A stretch of DNA of 48,461 nucleotides from JAAXXJ01 sp964412455 (GCA_964412455.1 CAYPOT010000027.1:1-48461); one strand, 5' to 3'. Counted from the first letter of the stretch, positions 38,991-48,414 are shown. Numbers and translations are program-made. The notes: generated by a model from the sequence alone, not told the origin.

Positions 38991-40327
38991 AGCGCCTCTA
39001 TCAATATGATCTGCAGATCCATCACATTCGTCCCGGTGGGACCGGTCTTCACGTGGTGTATTTCTCCGGTTTGCGAATCGAATCTTTGAAAGAACGCATA
39101 GGAGTCGTTGTTCCCCAGGTAGGTCTCGGGGTGGATGCCGAGCTCCCGCGCCTTATTCGCCACGCTCCCGTCCACGACGGCGCCTGCCGCATCAGTAGGG
39201 CCATCGGACCCGTCAGTGCCTGCCGAGAGCAGGGTGATCCCGTCCATGCCCATTATCTCCACTGCAAAGGCCAGAGCAAGTTCCTGGTTCCGTCCGCCCT
39301 TGCCGTTCCCCATCACGGTGACCGTGGTCTCTCCGCCTGACAAAAGGCAGCGACGCTCCCTGGGCTTCATGCCATCCCTGACCCGCAATGCCGTCTGAGC
39401 CAGAAAACGTGCCGCATCGCGCGCTTCTCCCCGAAGCTCCGCCGTGACCGTTTCCGGCCGCCAACCGAGGGCAGTCGCCTTCTCCCGTGCAGCGGCAAGG
39501 GCCTGGGCGCTGCTGCCGACGATCACGTTCCGGGTCCTTAGGAAACCGGCATCCCCGCTCTTCACGGTTTCCGGTTCCTGCCCCGCCTTTCCCCGTTCGA
39601 GGAACGCGGCCACCTGCGGGGGAATGGCCGTCGTTAACCGGTACTTTTCGATCACCGCCGCCGCATCGGAAAAGGTGGAAATATCGGACGCAGTCGGCCC
39701 TGACGCGATCACGTCGAGCCGGTCGCCGATGACGTCGGAGAGGATCAGCGTTACCACCGTTGCCGGGTGGGCGATCTGCGCGAGCCTGCCTCCCTTTACG
39801 GCGGAAAGGTGCTTCCGGACCGCGTTCAGTTCATCGATGGACGCGCCGGCCCTCAGGAGCAGATCCGTCGTCCTCTGCTTGTCCTCCAGCGTGATGCCGG
39901 GAAGCGGTGCGACCAGCAGGGAAGACCCGCCTCCCGAGAGGAGACAAATAACAAGGGTCTTCTCGTCAGCCCTCCGCGCCAGCTCAAGGATCCGCACCGT
40001 CCCCTGTACACCCGCCTCATCGGGGATAGGATGGGCCGCCTCAACTTGCTCGATCGTCCTGAGTTTCCCGGTATGTCCGTATTTCACGACAACGACGCCC
40101 TGGTCGATCTTGTCGCCGAGAACATCTTCAACGGCCGCCGCCATTGATGCTGTGGCTTTTCCGGCGCCGACAACGACGACACGGTCGAATACGTCGAGAT
40201 CGTACACGCTCCCGCCGGCAGTGAGCGCGTTGTTTTCGACCCTGAGCGCCTTGATCACCGCGCGATAGGGGTCCGCAGCAGAAAGGGCCGCGTCAAACAT
40301 GTCCAGTAAAGGCTTGTTGTTCATCAT
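38987..40327 (-). CDS. Glycerate 2-kinase (GckA/MOFRL family)
   Basis: 446 residues from the ATG at 40327 (or 445 from 40324); the two starts overlap the upstream stop as ATGATGA. The N-terminal domain has V-V-G-A-G-K-A-T-A-S-M-A and L-L-S-G-G-G-S-S-L-L; the C-terminal MOFRL domain shows G-G-R-N-Q-E-L-A-L-A and S-A-G-T-D-G-S-D-G-P-T-D-A-A-G-A. It phosphorylates D-glycerate with ATP, giving 2-phosphoglycerate. In this array it either recovers glycerate when glycosylglycerates are broken down or limits the free glycerate available to the neighbouring synthase. Confidence 0.93.
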   Translation of the reverse strand: MMNNKPLLDMFDAALSAADPYRAVIKALRVENNALTAGGSVYDLDVFDRVVVVGAGKATASMAAAVEDVLGDKIDQGVVVVKYGHTGKLRTIEQVEAAHPIPDEAGVQGTVRILELARRADEKTLVICLLSGGGSSLLVAPLPGITLEDKQRTTDLLLRAGASIDELNAVRKHLSAVKGGRLAQIAHPATVVTLILSDVIGDRLDVIASGPTASDISTFSDAAAVIEKYRLTTAIPPQVAAFLERGKAGQEPETVKSGDAGFLRTRNVIVGSSAQALAAAREKATALGWRPETVTAELRGEARDAARFLAQTALRVRDGMKPRERRCLLSGGETTVTVMGNGKGGRNQELALAFAVEIMGMDGITLLSAGTDGSDGPTDAAGAVVDGSVANKARELGIHPETYLGNNDSYAFFQRFDSQTGEIHHVKTGPTGTNVMDLQIILIEAL

Positions 40328-41139
40328 TGGAGCATCTCCAGCACCGCCTCGTTCCACCCGGCCGGACCGATGCCTTCCGTCCGGACCAGACCCGGAATAT
40401 CGATCCTTGCGTCATGCATGCCGGACTCTTTTTTGACCAGCACAGGCCTGTCCACGGTAAGGAGAAACGGGAGATCGTTCAGGCTGTCGCCAATACCGAT
40501 GGTCGCGACAGATCCGTCCCTTCGCTCATAGAGCTTTCTGAGGATATTGACCGCTCTCCCCTTATGATGATCACCCATTATATGGAAAAACTTCCCTTGT
40601 GTCCATCGGAGTCCTTCCCCTTCGATCTCCCTGAGGAACCGGTCTTCAGGTTTATCGGGAAAGACAAACGGTTCCTCATAGTCCCTTTGTTTGGCAAGAC
40701 GGGCCTCCTCGATGGTCAGTCCCGTCAGTGCGGCCACTTCCTCCGCGCTCATATCGCCAAAACCGCGGACGGCGATCCCGAGCCGGTCACGCATCGTGAC
40801 GAACCGTTTTCGTATCTCTTCGTAGGGCGAACCCAGAGATATCACCTCATACCCGTCGCGTTGGTCACCCGACCCGTGAAAGGGAAAATATCCCGCGGGA
40901 AGATAGATCCCCCCGCCGTTCTCGGAAATGAACGGGTGATCGTTGTCCAGGCGCTGCCGGCACACCTCGACCTCCTTCCGCGTTTTACTGGAGCAGATGA
41001 CCAGCGGGATATCCCGCTGCCGTATAAGCTCCAGCGCGGGTCCCGCTTCCTCAAAGGAGTAGGTCCGGGGATGCAGCAACGTGCCGTCCAGATCGGTAAT
41101 AATTATCAGTCGCCGGGAAGGCGCTATTCGCTCACTCAT
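40324..41139 (-). CDS. HAD-IIB phosphatase, mannosyl-3-phosphoglycerate phosphatase-like
   Basis: 271 residues. The HAD nucleophile motif is T-D-L-D-G-T-L-L (D16, D18). Motif II lies in V-I-C-S-S-K-T-R, and the late G-I-G-D-S-L-N-D gives the motif IV aspartates. The Cof-type cap contains S-E-N-G-G-G-I-Y-L-P. This pattern is that of MPGP/GpgP enzymes, which dephosphorylate mannosyl- or glucosyl-3-phosphoglycerate. It would complete a two-step pathway with the GpgS-like enzyme encoded downstream. The ATG overlaps the ClC gene end by 8 nt. Confidence 0.9.
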   Translation of the reverse strand: MSERIAPSRRLIIITDLDGTLLHPRTYSFEEAGPALELIRQRDIPLVICSSKTRKEVEVCRQRLDNDHPFISENGGGIYLPAGYFPFHGSGDQRDGYEVISLGSPYEEIRKRFVTMRDRLGIAVRGFGDMSAEEVAALTGLTIEEARLAKQRDYEEPFVFPDKPEDRFLREIEGEGLRWTQGKFFHIMGDHHKGRAVNILRKLYERRDGSVATIGIGDSLNDLPFLLTVDRPVLVKKESGMHDARIDIPGLVRTEGIGPAGWNEAVLEMLQ

Positions 41140-42490
41140 CGATGTCTTTCTTACTGGTGATCTTCTTGAAGCCCTTTACCATGGCCGAACTCATGCTTTT
41201 CGAATGCGGCTGGAACTCAACCGTGCCGATATTCCTCATCTCCGTCCCGTGGGCTACGGTAAGCGACGATGATTTCGTAAGCGACAGAACCTGGCTTGGG
41301 TATACGCTCCGGTGGCCCGTCATGAGAAAACTGATGACACAAGCCACGGCTGCATAGGGCCCGATGGCAGGACCGAACAGCTCGATGGCCATGATGCTGG
41401 CCGAAATGGGAGTGTTCGCCGCGCCCGCAAGCAGGGCGATCATGCCGATGGCCGAAAAGACCGCCACGTTGAATCCCAGAACACTGCCGAAAAGATTTCC
41501 GGCCGTGGCCCCCACAAAAAATATCGGGGTGATGATCCCGCCGCTTCCTCCGAAACCCAGCGTGATCGCCGTAAACACTATTTTCAGGAGAAACGCGCCT
41601 CCTGGTATGGCCCCTCCTTCAAGCGCATCCTTGATGGTGTCCAGACCGAGACCGAGATAGCGGGTCGAAAACAAGAACGTGAGAATTACGAGAACAGAAC
41701 CTCCCAGAAGCCCCTTCAGGGGCGGCCAGATCTTCAGCCGATGGCTCATGCGTTCGAACAGACGCAGGACCTCTATCAGCAACAGCGAGCACAAACCGAA
41801 GAAGATGCCGGCAGCGCAGACTTTGATGAAGAAAAGACTGCTGAAGACAGGAACAAATGTCAGCGGCTCATGAAAATAGGTGATCCCCAGGGCTGAGGAG
41901 ACCTGAAACGCCACGATACCCGCCACAAATGACGGAAGAAGCACCTCGTAGAGCATCCCACCGACGAACAGGACCTCAACGCCGAAGATCGCGCCGGCGA
42001 TCGGGGTGCCGAACACCGTGGCAAAGCCGGCGCTGATGCCGCAGATGACCAGTTTTTTTCGGTCCCGGTCGTCGAACCGCAAAAGGTCGGAAAAGGCCGA
42101 GGAGATGCCCGCCCCGATCTGTGCCGCCGGGCCTTCCTTGCCCGCCGATCCGCCCAGCGCGATCGTAATGATCGTGGCGACCAGTTTTACCGGGACCACC
42201 ATCAGCCTGATCTTGCCTGAATGCTGATGGACCGCCTCAATAATCTTTTCCGTTCCATGTCCCTCGGCATCAGGCGCCAGATATTTTACGATGAGGGCGC
42301 TCAGGAACAGGGCCGCCGGAAGCAGCAGATAATAATAAGAATATCCCGAGGCTGCGGAAATACTGAATCCGAGCGCCTTGAGAAAAACCGTTGTGGACAG
42401 GCCGACAAGAACGCCCGCGCAGCTCGCCAGGAACAGCCATTTCAGGATACTGACGAACAAGACCGAGCTTTCCACTATCTTTTTTCTCAT
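41132..42490 (-). CDS. ClC-family chloride channel/antiporter
   Basis: 452 residues from the ATG at 42490 with GAGGTG upstream; a GTG three codons earlier (42499) is possible. About ten to twelve membrane helices. G-K-E-G-P-A-A-Q-I-G-A carries the gating glutamate. The first filter segment is D-A-E-G-H-G-T in place of the classical G-S-G-I-P, and the third is G-G-I-I-T-P, as in a bacterial subgroup. No CBS domains, but a soluble tail of about 60 residues follows the last helix. Within an osmolyte array it could move chloride during osmotic adjustment. Channel or antiporter mode is not decided. Confidence 0.9.
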   Translation of the reverse strand: MRKKIVESSVLFVSILKWLFLASCAGVLVGLSTTVFLKALGFSISAASGYSYYYLLLPAALFLSALIVKYLAPDAEGHGTEKIIEAVHQHSGKIRLMVVPVKLVATIITIALGGSAGKEGPAAQIGAGISSAFSDLLRFDDRDRKKLVICGISAGFATVFGTPIAGAIFGVEVLFVGGMLYEVLLPSFVAGIVAFQVSSALGITYFHEPLTFVPVFSSLFFIKVCAAGIFFGLCSLLLIEVLRLFERMSHRLKIWPPLKGLLGGSVLVILTFLFSTRYLGLGLDTIKDALEGGAIPGGAFLLKIVFTAITLGFGGSGGIITPIFFVGATAGNLFGSVLGFNVAVFSAIGMIALLAGAANTPISASIMAIELFGPAIGPYAAVACVISFLMTGHRSVYPSQVLSLTKSSSLTVAHGTEMRNIGTVEFQPHSKSMSSAMVKGFKKITSKKDIDE

Positions 42491-42541
42491 GATCTGCACC
42501 TCGAAAACGGACCATCGGATGTACTCGGAAAACGACAGGCT

Positions 42542-45529
42542 TCAGGAGATCCTTTCCATCAGCGCCACCGGAAAACAGGAATAGATGTCTGCAACGGGCA
42601 GCACGGTCTTCCCGTTCTGCGTCACGGCGGCAACGATCTCCTTGGTGAAAACATTCCGGAATTTCGTTCCTTCTTCTCCCTCCGGCAGCGCCAGCAGCGT
42701 GTCCTCCCAGACCGCATTCCCGAAGGGGACCGACGCACCGCCCGAGATGATCTGTGTCAGGAACCGGGGGACGGCAACGACGATCATCGTCTCTGCTGTT
42801 TTCCGGGCAAAGGCGCAGATGTTTCCAGCGTGTTTGCCTTCTGCCGCGAGCGGCAGATACTCGCCGTTCTCAAATAGATCGCGGTTGGCCTTTCGGAAAT
42901 TCAACGCCTTATACACAAGGAAGAGCATGATCCTGCCGTCATCCTTGTTCAACGACAGCTCCCATGCAAGCTCCACGGCCGTCCCCTTCGCTTCCCTCTC
43001 CTTGAGCCCTGCAAGCATGTCCATCCGCTTATCGTGATCAACAGGCTGCCGGTTGTCGGGGTCCACCAGGCTGAAGTCCCAAAGCTCCGTGCCCTGGTAG
43101 AAATCCGGCACTCCCGGCGAGCATATCTTGAGCAGCGCTTGGGACAGAGAATTGTACAGTCCGTAGTGCGCGATCATCCGCTGAAAGGGCAAAAAATCGC
43201 TCAGGAAAGCGTTGTCCGGCCGTTGACGCAGGATGCGGTCGATGAATGCGGACATCGCCTTCTCATAGGCCTCGTTCGGGTTGATCCAGCTCGTGTTCTC
43301 CTTGGCTTCGCGCGATGCCTTGATCATATAGTCCCGGACCCGCACGGCCGTGCTCTCGACGGCATCACCTTGCACCTGCGCCAGGGGCCACACGCCGACG
43401 AGAGTCTGATACAGGAGATATTCTCCATTCCGGTCCGGCGCTTCTCCTCCCTCGACAACGCCCTTCTTCTTTTTGTTCATCCGCGCCCAGGCCCTGACCC
43501 GCTCGCCCCATTCGTCCGGCATCTCGGACAGCACATTGATCCTCGCCCGCACGTCAGCGCTCCGCTTGGTATCGTGCGTCGCCGTGGCGATCATCGCGTG
43601 GGGCCACGATTTCATGCGCTCGATGTTCTGGCCGTGGAAGGTCTCGAGAGGCGTTCCGAAGCGCTCGGGCATCCCACCCACCTCGTTCAGGGACACAAAC
43701 CGGTTGTAGACGTAAAAAGCCGTGTCTTCAACACCTTTTGCCATGACCGGCCCGGTGATCTGCTGGAACCGCATCACAAAATCAAGCCACTCCGCCTTAT
43801 CAGCATCGCTGAAATCCTTCGGGAACCGGAGCAGCAGCACGTCCTTCAGAAATTCGAAGATCGACTCGCTGATCGCCGGGTTTTTTCGCTTCGATTTGGA
43901 CACGGCCAGATCGATCACCTGACGGTCCCTATCGGTAATGGTCCACGAATTGGTATAGGTCCGGTAAACCGGGAAGTGGGCGATCACCTCGATAATGGCG
44001 GCGGTGAGGCTGTTCAGCGTGAAGTCCCGGGTATGCCGGTTCTTTTCCGATATGTCGTTCAGATAGTGGCCGAGGGTGTTCACTTCGCTTGACATGGAAA
44101 CGTGCATGACGAGTTTCTTCTTCTCATAGATGATGTCCTGAACATTGAGCTTCGCTTTGATGAACCTTTCGTAAACGGCGTCAAAAGCCTTTGCCTGCTC
44201 CCCGTCGACAAAAATGCCGTTCACGGAATTGACGAATACGTAGCCGGTAGTGCTGAAGATGGGCCAGTCTTCGGGCATCCGCTCGCTCTTTGTCAGGATC
44301 TTTTCCCCGACGATATAGAAGGGCATAAAGGACGGATCTGCCAGTACGGCCTCCTCGTAGCGGTTCGCGAATTCCTGCACTTGTTCTTCCGTCGCCTGCG
44401 GGTTACCCTGGTCCGGCGCCGGGTCGGAATATTGCTGCACAAAGCAGGCCCGCTGGAGCCGGTGAAAATACTCGACGGGATTGTACAATCCATCCGGATG
44501 GTCGACCCGAAGACCGGTAACGCTCCCCTCCCTGATCAGCCGGAAGATGAGCTCGTGTGTAGCCGCGAAGACCGCGGGGTGCTCCATGCGGATGGCCCCC
44601 AGGCCGTTGATATCGAAGAACCGGCGATAATTGATCTCCTCCGTCGCGACTCTCCAGTCCGACAGACGGTAGATCTGCTGGTCCATGAGGCCGTCGAGGA
44701 GATCGAAGCTCTTCGGGTCGCCTTTGGTGCCGTTGAACAGCCGCAGGTTCTCCTCAATGTGCGCCCGGACCTCGGAACACGCTGTAAAAAGCGTCCCGAG
44801 CCGCCGCTTGGTAACATCCTTTTCGCGATGCCGCTCCGCGATCCTGCCGGGATCGGTCTCCGTATAGGACGGCAGGTGCTTCAGTGCCGTTATGATGCTC
44901 AGAATCTCGGCGATATCGGGGCTCTCCCCCGGCAGCAGGGATTGCAGGTCCTGAAGCCGGTGTTCCAGGATCTCGACGTAGGTCTGGGGCCGCAAGGGGA
45001 ATTTGTGATCGTAGTACTTCGCAAAGAACGCGCCGTCCTCAAGAACGACCTTCAGTTCCTGGCCTTCCAGCACATTCCCGAACTGGCCGCCCAGGATCGG
45101 AATGAGCACCTTGTTTTTGAGCTCCTTCTTTACCGGTTCCCAATCAATATCAAAGAACTTCGCATAGGGAGAACTGGGCCCGTTCTCGAGCACGTCCATC
45201 CACCAGGAGTTCTCCGAACTGTCGACGCACATGTGGTTCGGCACGATGTCGAGCACCTGCCCCATGCCGTGGCGCCGCAGTTCTCCTGCCATCGATGCAT
45301 AGTCCTCTTCAGTGCCGATCTCCGGATTCAGGGCCTGGGGATCGACGATATCGTAGCCGTGAAGGCTTCCCTGCTTCGCCTTCAAGAAGGGGGACGAATA
45401 GATATCGGTGACGCCCAGGTCGTGCAGGTACCCTATGATCCGCGTCGCAGCGGGGAACCGGAACTGATTGTTGAACTGCAGGCGGTAGGTTGCACAAGGT
45501 ATTCTCGGCACTGGCGATTTTTCCTTCAT
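42542..45529 (-). CDS. treY: Malto-oligosyltrehalose synthase
   Basis: 995 residues from the ATG at 45529, which overlaps the GH57 stop (ATGA); the open frame to 45610 is not used. A GH13 barrel begins C-A-T-Y-R-L-Q-F-N and Y-S-S-P-F-L, with D-I-V-P-N-H-M, G-L-R-V-D-H-P-D-G-L (catalytic Asp) and Y-I-V-G-E-K-I-L (acid/base Glu). TreY converts the reducing end of a maltodextrin to a trehalose unit. Its usual partner TreZ, which releases trehalose, is not in the window. The C-terminal part with G-V-P-D-F-Y-Q-G-T-E-L-W-D is typical. Confidence 0.95.
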   Translation of the reverse strand: MKEKSPVPRIPCATYRLQFNNQFRFPAATRIIGYLHDLGVTDIYSSPFLKAKQGSLHGYDIVDPQALNPEIGTEEDYASMAGELRRHGMGQVLDIVPNHMCVDSSENSWWMDVLENGPSSPYAKFFDIDWEPVKKELKNKVLIPILGGQFGNVLEGQELKVVLEDGAFFAKYYDHKFPLRPQTYVEILEHRLQDLQSLLPGESPDIAEILSIITALKHLPSYTETDPGRIAERHREKDVTKRRLGTLFTACSEVRAHIEENLRLFNGTKGDPKSFDLLDGLMDQQIYRLSDWRVATEEINYRRFFDINGLGAIRMEHPAVFAATHELIFRLIREGSVTGLRVDHPDGLYNPVEYFHRLQRACFVQQYSDPAPDQGNPQATEEQVQEFANRYEEAVLADPSFMPFYIVGEKILTKSERMPEDWPIFSTTGYVFVNSVNGIFVDGEQAKAFDAVYERFIKAKLNVQDIIYEKKKLVMHVSMSSEVNTLGHYLNDISEKNRHTRDFTLNSLTAAIIEVIAHFPVYRTYTNSWTITDRDRQVIDLAVSKSKRKNPAISESIFEFLKDVLLLRFPKDFSDADKAEWLDFVMRFQQITGPVMAKGVEDTAFYVYNRFVSLNEVGGMPERFGTPLETFHGQNIERMKSWPHAMIATATHDTKRSADVRARINVLSEMPDEWGERVRAWARMNKKKKGVVEGGEAPDRNGEYLLYQTLVGVWPLAQVQGDAVESTAVRVRDYMIKASREAKENTSWINPNEAYEKAMSAFIDRILRQRPDNAFLSDFLPFQRMIAHYGLYNSLSQALLKICSPGVPDFYQGTELWDFSLVDPDNRQPVDHDKRMDMLAGLKEREAKGTAVELAWELSLNKDDGRIMLFLVYKALNFRKANRDLFENGEYLPLAAEGKHAGNICAFARKTAETMIVVAVPRFLTQIISGGASVPFGNAVWEDTLLALPEGEEGTKFRNVFTKEIVAAVTQNGKTVLPVADIYSCFPVALMERIS

Positions 45530-47982
45530 ACGCCGGAATCCCCCCGTGGCAGGATCGCGTCGATATTGAACGACAGGGCCCGGCCCAGCCCCTTGAACTC
45601 TTCGGCCCACTCCGCGGCCTCGCTGTCGCCGGCTTTCGCGCGCATGAGGAACCCCACGTAAGCGGCCCGCGCTGTCCTGTAATAGGCGTTCTGCATCTGC
45701 CAGTAGTTGATCTCCATGGGCAGCAATTGCAGGAGTTCGATGACCTGCCGCGTCTCCTTGAGGACGGCAAGGTTGAAGGGGTCCTTGAAGACCTCAGCCA
45801 TCATCTGCTCCGCCCGATGCCGCGCCTTGAACTCCACCTCGATGGAGTCGATCCCCAACGACCACTTTTGGACGTCCTCCGCGGCCGCACGGACCGTTTC
45901 GATATCGATCCGTTCGCCGGAAAAGGCCCGTTTCAGATCATGGTTCAGCGTGAGCTCGGCAGCGGTCAGGAAGGCGCGCGGCAGGGGGATGCCTGTTTCC
46001 TGGAGAAAGGCCATCATATGACGGCTGTTCTCATACATGCGTCGATAGGCTGTTTCGTAATCCTCGATCGTCGACGTGATGACCGTGTTCAATATTTTTC
46101 GCTGCTCGTCGGCGAAAAGGTCCTTCAAGGAATAGTTGTGCATGCCAAAATGCTTGTCCATGAGCCTGACGATCTCGGCCATATCACCCGCGTCGAAAGC
46201 AGCCGAGACCTCGGCCTTCATGGAAGCATATGCTTCGTCTCCGAGAAAGGTCCGGACCCCGCCGTTGAAGGAATGCTCTCCGAAGTGGATGACACAGAAG
46301 CTGATGGTCTCGTGCTCCCACGTTATTTCGGAAACGAGAGCTATCCTGCCGCGGGCGAGACTTGTCCTTCCCGCGTGCTTGATCTGGTAGTCCTCCTTGC
46401 GGACGCGGTAACAGTAGATCTTTGTCTCATCGGGATACTCCTCGAAGAGGGAACTGACAGCATAATGGACACCGACCTTTTTGAGATCGATGACCGAAGG
46501 TTTGATGAACTTGTCGTAGATAAGCGCCCCGTCCCGGTGTTCAGGCACATTGCTCTTTGCCTGCGCGAGCTTCTGCAGAAATTCCTCTTCGAGGCCGCAG
46601 TCCATCAGTCCTTCGCACAGCCTGATCGCTCCGGCGGCATACTTGATGATCTGGACGGTCTCGATCCCCGACAGCTCATCGAAGAACCAGCCGCAGCTCG
46701 TGTACATCAGCATGGCCTGGCGCTGGATCTCGAGCAGCTTCAGGACGACCGCTTGTTCATCGGCATTCAGGGGCCGCACGGCATTGCGTTCGCAGAACGC
46801 GTTGATGTTCTCCTCCGACCGGTCAAGGACCACGCTGATGTAATCGTCGCGCGCCTGCCAGGGGTCCTTCAAATAGAGCCGTCCCGTTGTTTCGAAGACC
46901 TCGGCGATCCGGTCCCGGAGCCAGTCCAGTGCCCCGCGGAGCGGACCGCGCCACTCCTGGTTCCAGTGGCCCTGTCCCCCGGAGTTGCACCCGCAATTGC
47001 TGCGCCACCGCTCGATGCCGTGGATGCAGCTCCAGGAGCTGTTCTCGATGATCTCCGCCTCGTACGCGGCGGGATGCTTTTCGAGGTACTCGCCGTAGTT
47101 CGTAAGCCGCACCGGGCCGTTGTTGTCGATATAATGAAGAGCATAGGCCAGGGCCATGTCGCCGAAGCGCTGATGGTGGCCGTAGGTCTCGCCGTCGGTG
47201 GCGATGTGCAGAAGCTGCGGCCAGTCGCGGCCGTCATCGAAACCCGCCATCAGCCGGTCCGCGAAATCCTCACCCCGGGTCAGCAGTTTCTCGAAGGCGA
47301 CTGCCTGGGAGATCGGTCCATCATAAAAGAACAGGTGGATCTTCCGGCCTGACGGCAGGTTGCAAAGATACGCCCGCGTGGGGTCCACCTGTGAACCGCT
47401 CACGTCCTGCCATTCCCCGTTCCCGATCGGACGCACCCGCGCTGCCTGGCGGTGCGCCAGGATCGTGAAGGTGATGCCGTGCTCCGCCAGCAGTTCGAGC
47501 GTCGCGGTGTCGACGGCCGTCTCGGCGAGCCACATGCCCTCGGGACGCCGTTTGAACCGGTGCTCGAAATCGCGGATGCCCCAGACGACCTGGGAGCGTT
47601 TGTCTCGCTCGTTCGCCAGGGGCATGATGATGTGATTGTACACCTGGGCGATGGCGTTGCCGTGGCCAGACCGCCACTCCCTGCTCTGCACGTCGGCATC
47701 GATGATGGCCTTATAGACCTCCGGCGTCGCGGTCTCCATCCAGGAAAGCAGAGTGGGGCCGAAGTTGAAGCTGATCCGCGCGTAGTTGCTCAGGATATCG
47801 ATGATATGACCGTCGCCGTCGAGGATCCTGGCAGCTGAGTTGGGCGCGTAGCACTCGGCGGTGATCCGCTCGTTCCAGTCGTGGTACGGATGGGCCGAGT
47901 CCTGGATCTCGACCGCCTCGAGCCAGGGGTTCTCGCGGGGCGGCTGGTAGAAATGGCCGTGAATGCAAAGGTATCGTTCCAA
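45526..47982 (-). CDS. Glycoside hydrolase family 57 protein with DUF3536
   Basis: 818 residues from a TTG start at 47982, chosen because GGGAGG (47996-47991) lies 8 nt upstream and the protein opens with the family's C-I-H-G-H-F-Y-Q-P-P. The GH57 barrel shows W-L-A-E-T-A-V-D, with the likely nucleophile Glu, and A-T-D-G-E-T-Y-G-H-H, with the likely acid/base Asp. The C-terminal half is DUF3536. GH57 enzymes act on alpha-glucans (amylase, branching, transglycosylation). As the first gene, overlapping treY by 4 nt, it may trim or shape the maltodextrin used for trehalose. Its exact reaction is unknown. Confidence 0.92.
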   Translation of the reverse strand: MERYLCIHGHFYQPPRENPWLEAVEIQDSAHPYHDWNERITAECYAPNSAARILDGDGHIIDILSNYARISFNFGPTLLSWMETATPEVYKAIIDADVQSREWRSGHGNAIAQVYNHIIMPLANERDKRSQVVWGIRDFEHRFKRRPEGMWLAETAVDTATLELLAEHGITFTILAHRQAARVRPIGNGEWQDVSGSQVDPTRAYLCNLPSGRKIHLFFYDGPISQAVAFEKLLTRGEDFADRLMAGFDDGRDWPQLLHIATDGETYGHHQRFGDMALAYALHYIDNNGPVRLTNYGEYLEKHPAAYEAEIIENSSWSCIHGIERWRSNCGCNSGGQGHWNQEWRGPLRGALDWLRDRIAEVFETTGRLYLKDPWQARDDYISVVLDRSEENINAFCERNAVRPLNADEQAVVLKLLEIQRQAMLMYTSCGWFFDELSGIETVQIIKYAAGAIRLCEGLMDCGLEEEFLQKLAQAKSNVPEHRDGALIYDKFIKPSVIDLKKVGVHYAVSSLFEEYPDETKIYCYRVRKEDYQIKHAGRTSLARGRIALVSEITWEHETISFCVIHFGEHSFNGGVRTFLGDEAYASMKAEVSAAFDAGDMAEIVRLMDKHFGMHNYSLKDLFADEQRKILNTVITSTIEDYETAYRRMYENSRHMMAFLQETGIPLPRAFLTAAELTLNHDLKRAFSGERIDIETVRAAAEDVQKWSLGIDSIEVEFKARHRAEQMMAEVFKDPFNLAVLKETRQVIELLQLLPMEINYWQMQNAYYRTARAAYVGFLMRAKAGDSEAAEWAEEFKGLGRALSFNIDAILPRGDSGV

Positions 47983-47990
47983 ACGGTGGT

Positions 47991-47996
47991 CCTCCC
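47991..47996 (-). promoter_or_regulatory. Ribosome-binding site deciding the TTG start of the GH57 gene
   Basis: GGGAGG on the minus strand, 8 nt before TTG at 47982. The nearest upstream ATG (48008) is in another frame. The 48000-48135 gap shows no clear promoter. Confidence 0.75.
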
Positions 47997-48135
47997 GTGA
48001 GACGCCATCTATTGAAATGCTCTTTGAGATAGGGCTATCGCGGGCATACGTATTGCGATATCCTCTGTGATTGTGCCGTGACCGGCAGCAGGGACAACAG
48101 CCAAAATAAAAAAGCGGTTCAGCTTATTTTCTAAA

Positions 48136-48378
48136 TCAGCTCTGCACCTTCGTTTGAGGAGGTTGGTCCTGCTTCTTCCGCATCGCGGACGTCAGGCGCA
48201 GGATCGAAAATATGATCGAGGCGATCACGATGCCGCTGACCAGGGACATAAGCACAACGATCGCCAATGACGCCTGGAAATTCCAGAGAAAGAACGACAT
48301 CGTCACCGGCGCGGCATTCTGCACGGAAAAGACAACCACAAGAACGATAATGACGATCAAAACAATGAACATCGGCAT
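48136..48378 (-). CDS. LapA-like (DUF1049) small membrane protein
   Basis: 80 residues. Two hydrophobic helices (about 2-20 and 36-58) are joined by the conserved V-Q-N-A-A-P-V-T-M-S-F-F-L-W loop of the LapA/DUF1049 family; a basic, Gln/Pro-rich tail follows. In E. coli the relative LapA works with LapB to regulate LPS synthesis, but distant members are common and their role is uncertain. AAGGAGG precedes the ATG closely. A weak hairpin with six T lies after the stop (about 48112-48140). Confidence 0.88.
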   Translation of the reverse strand: MPMFIVLIVIIVLVVVFSVQNAAPVTMSFFLWNFQASLAIVVLMSLVSGIVIASIIFSILRLTSAMRKKQDQPPQTKVQS

Positions 48379-48414
48379 ACTGGCCTCCTTATCGCTGATT
48401 CCGTATTGTCAAAA

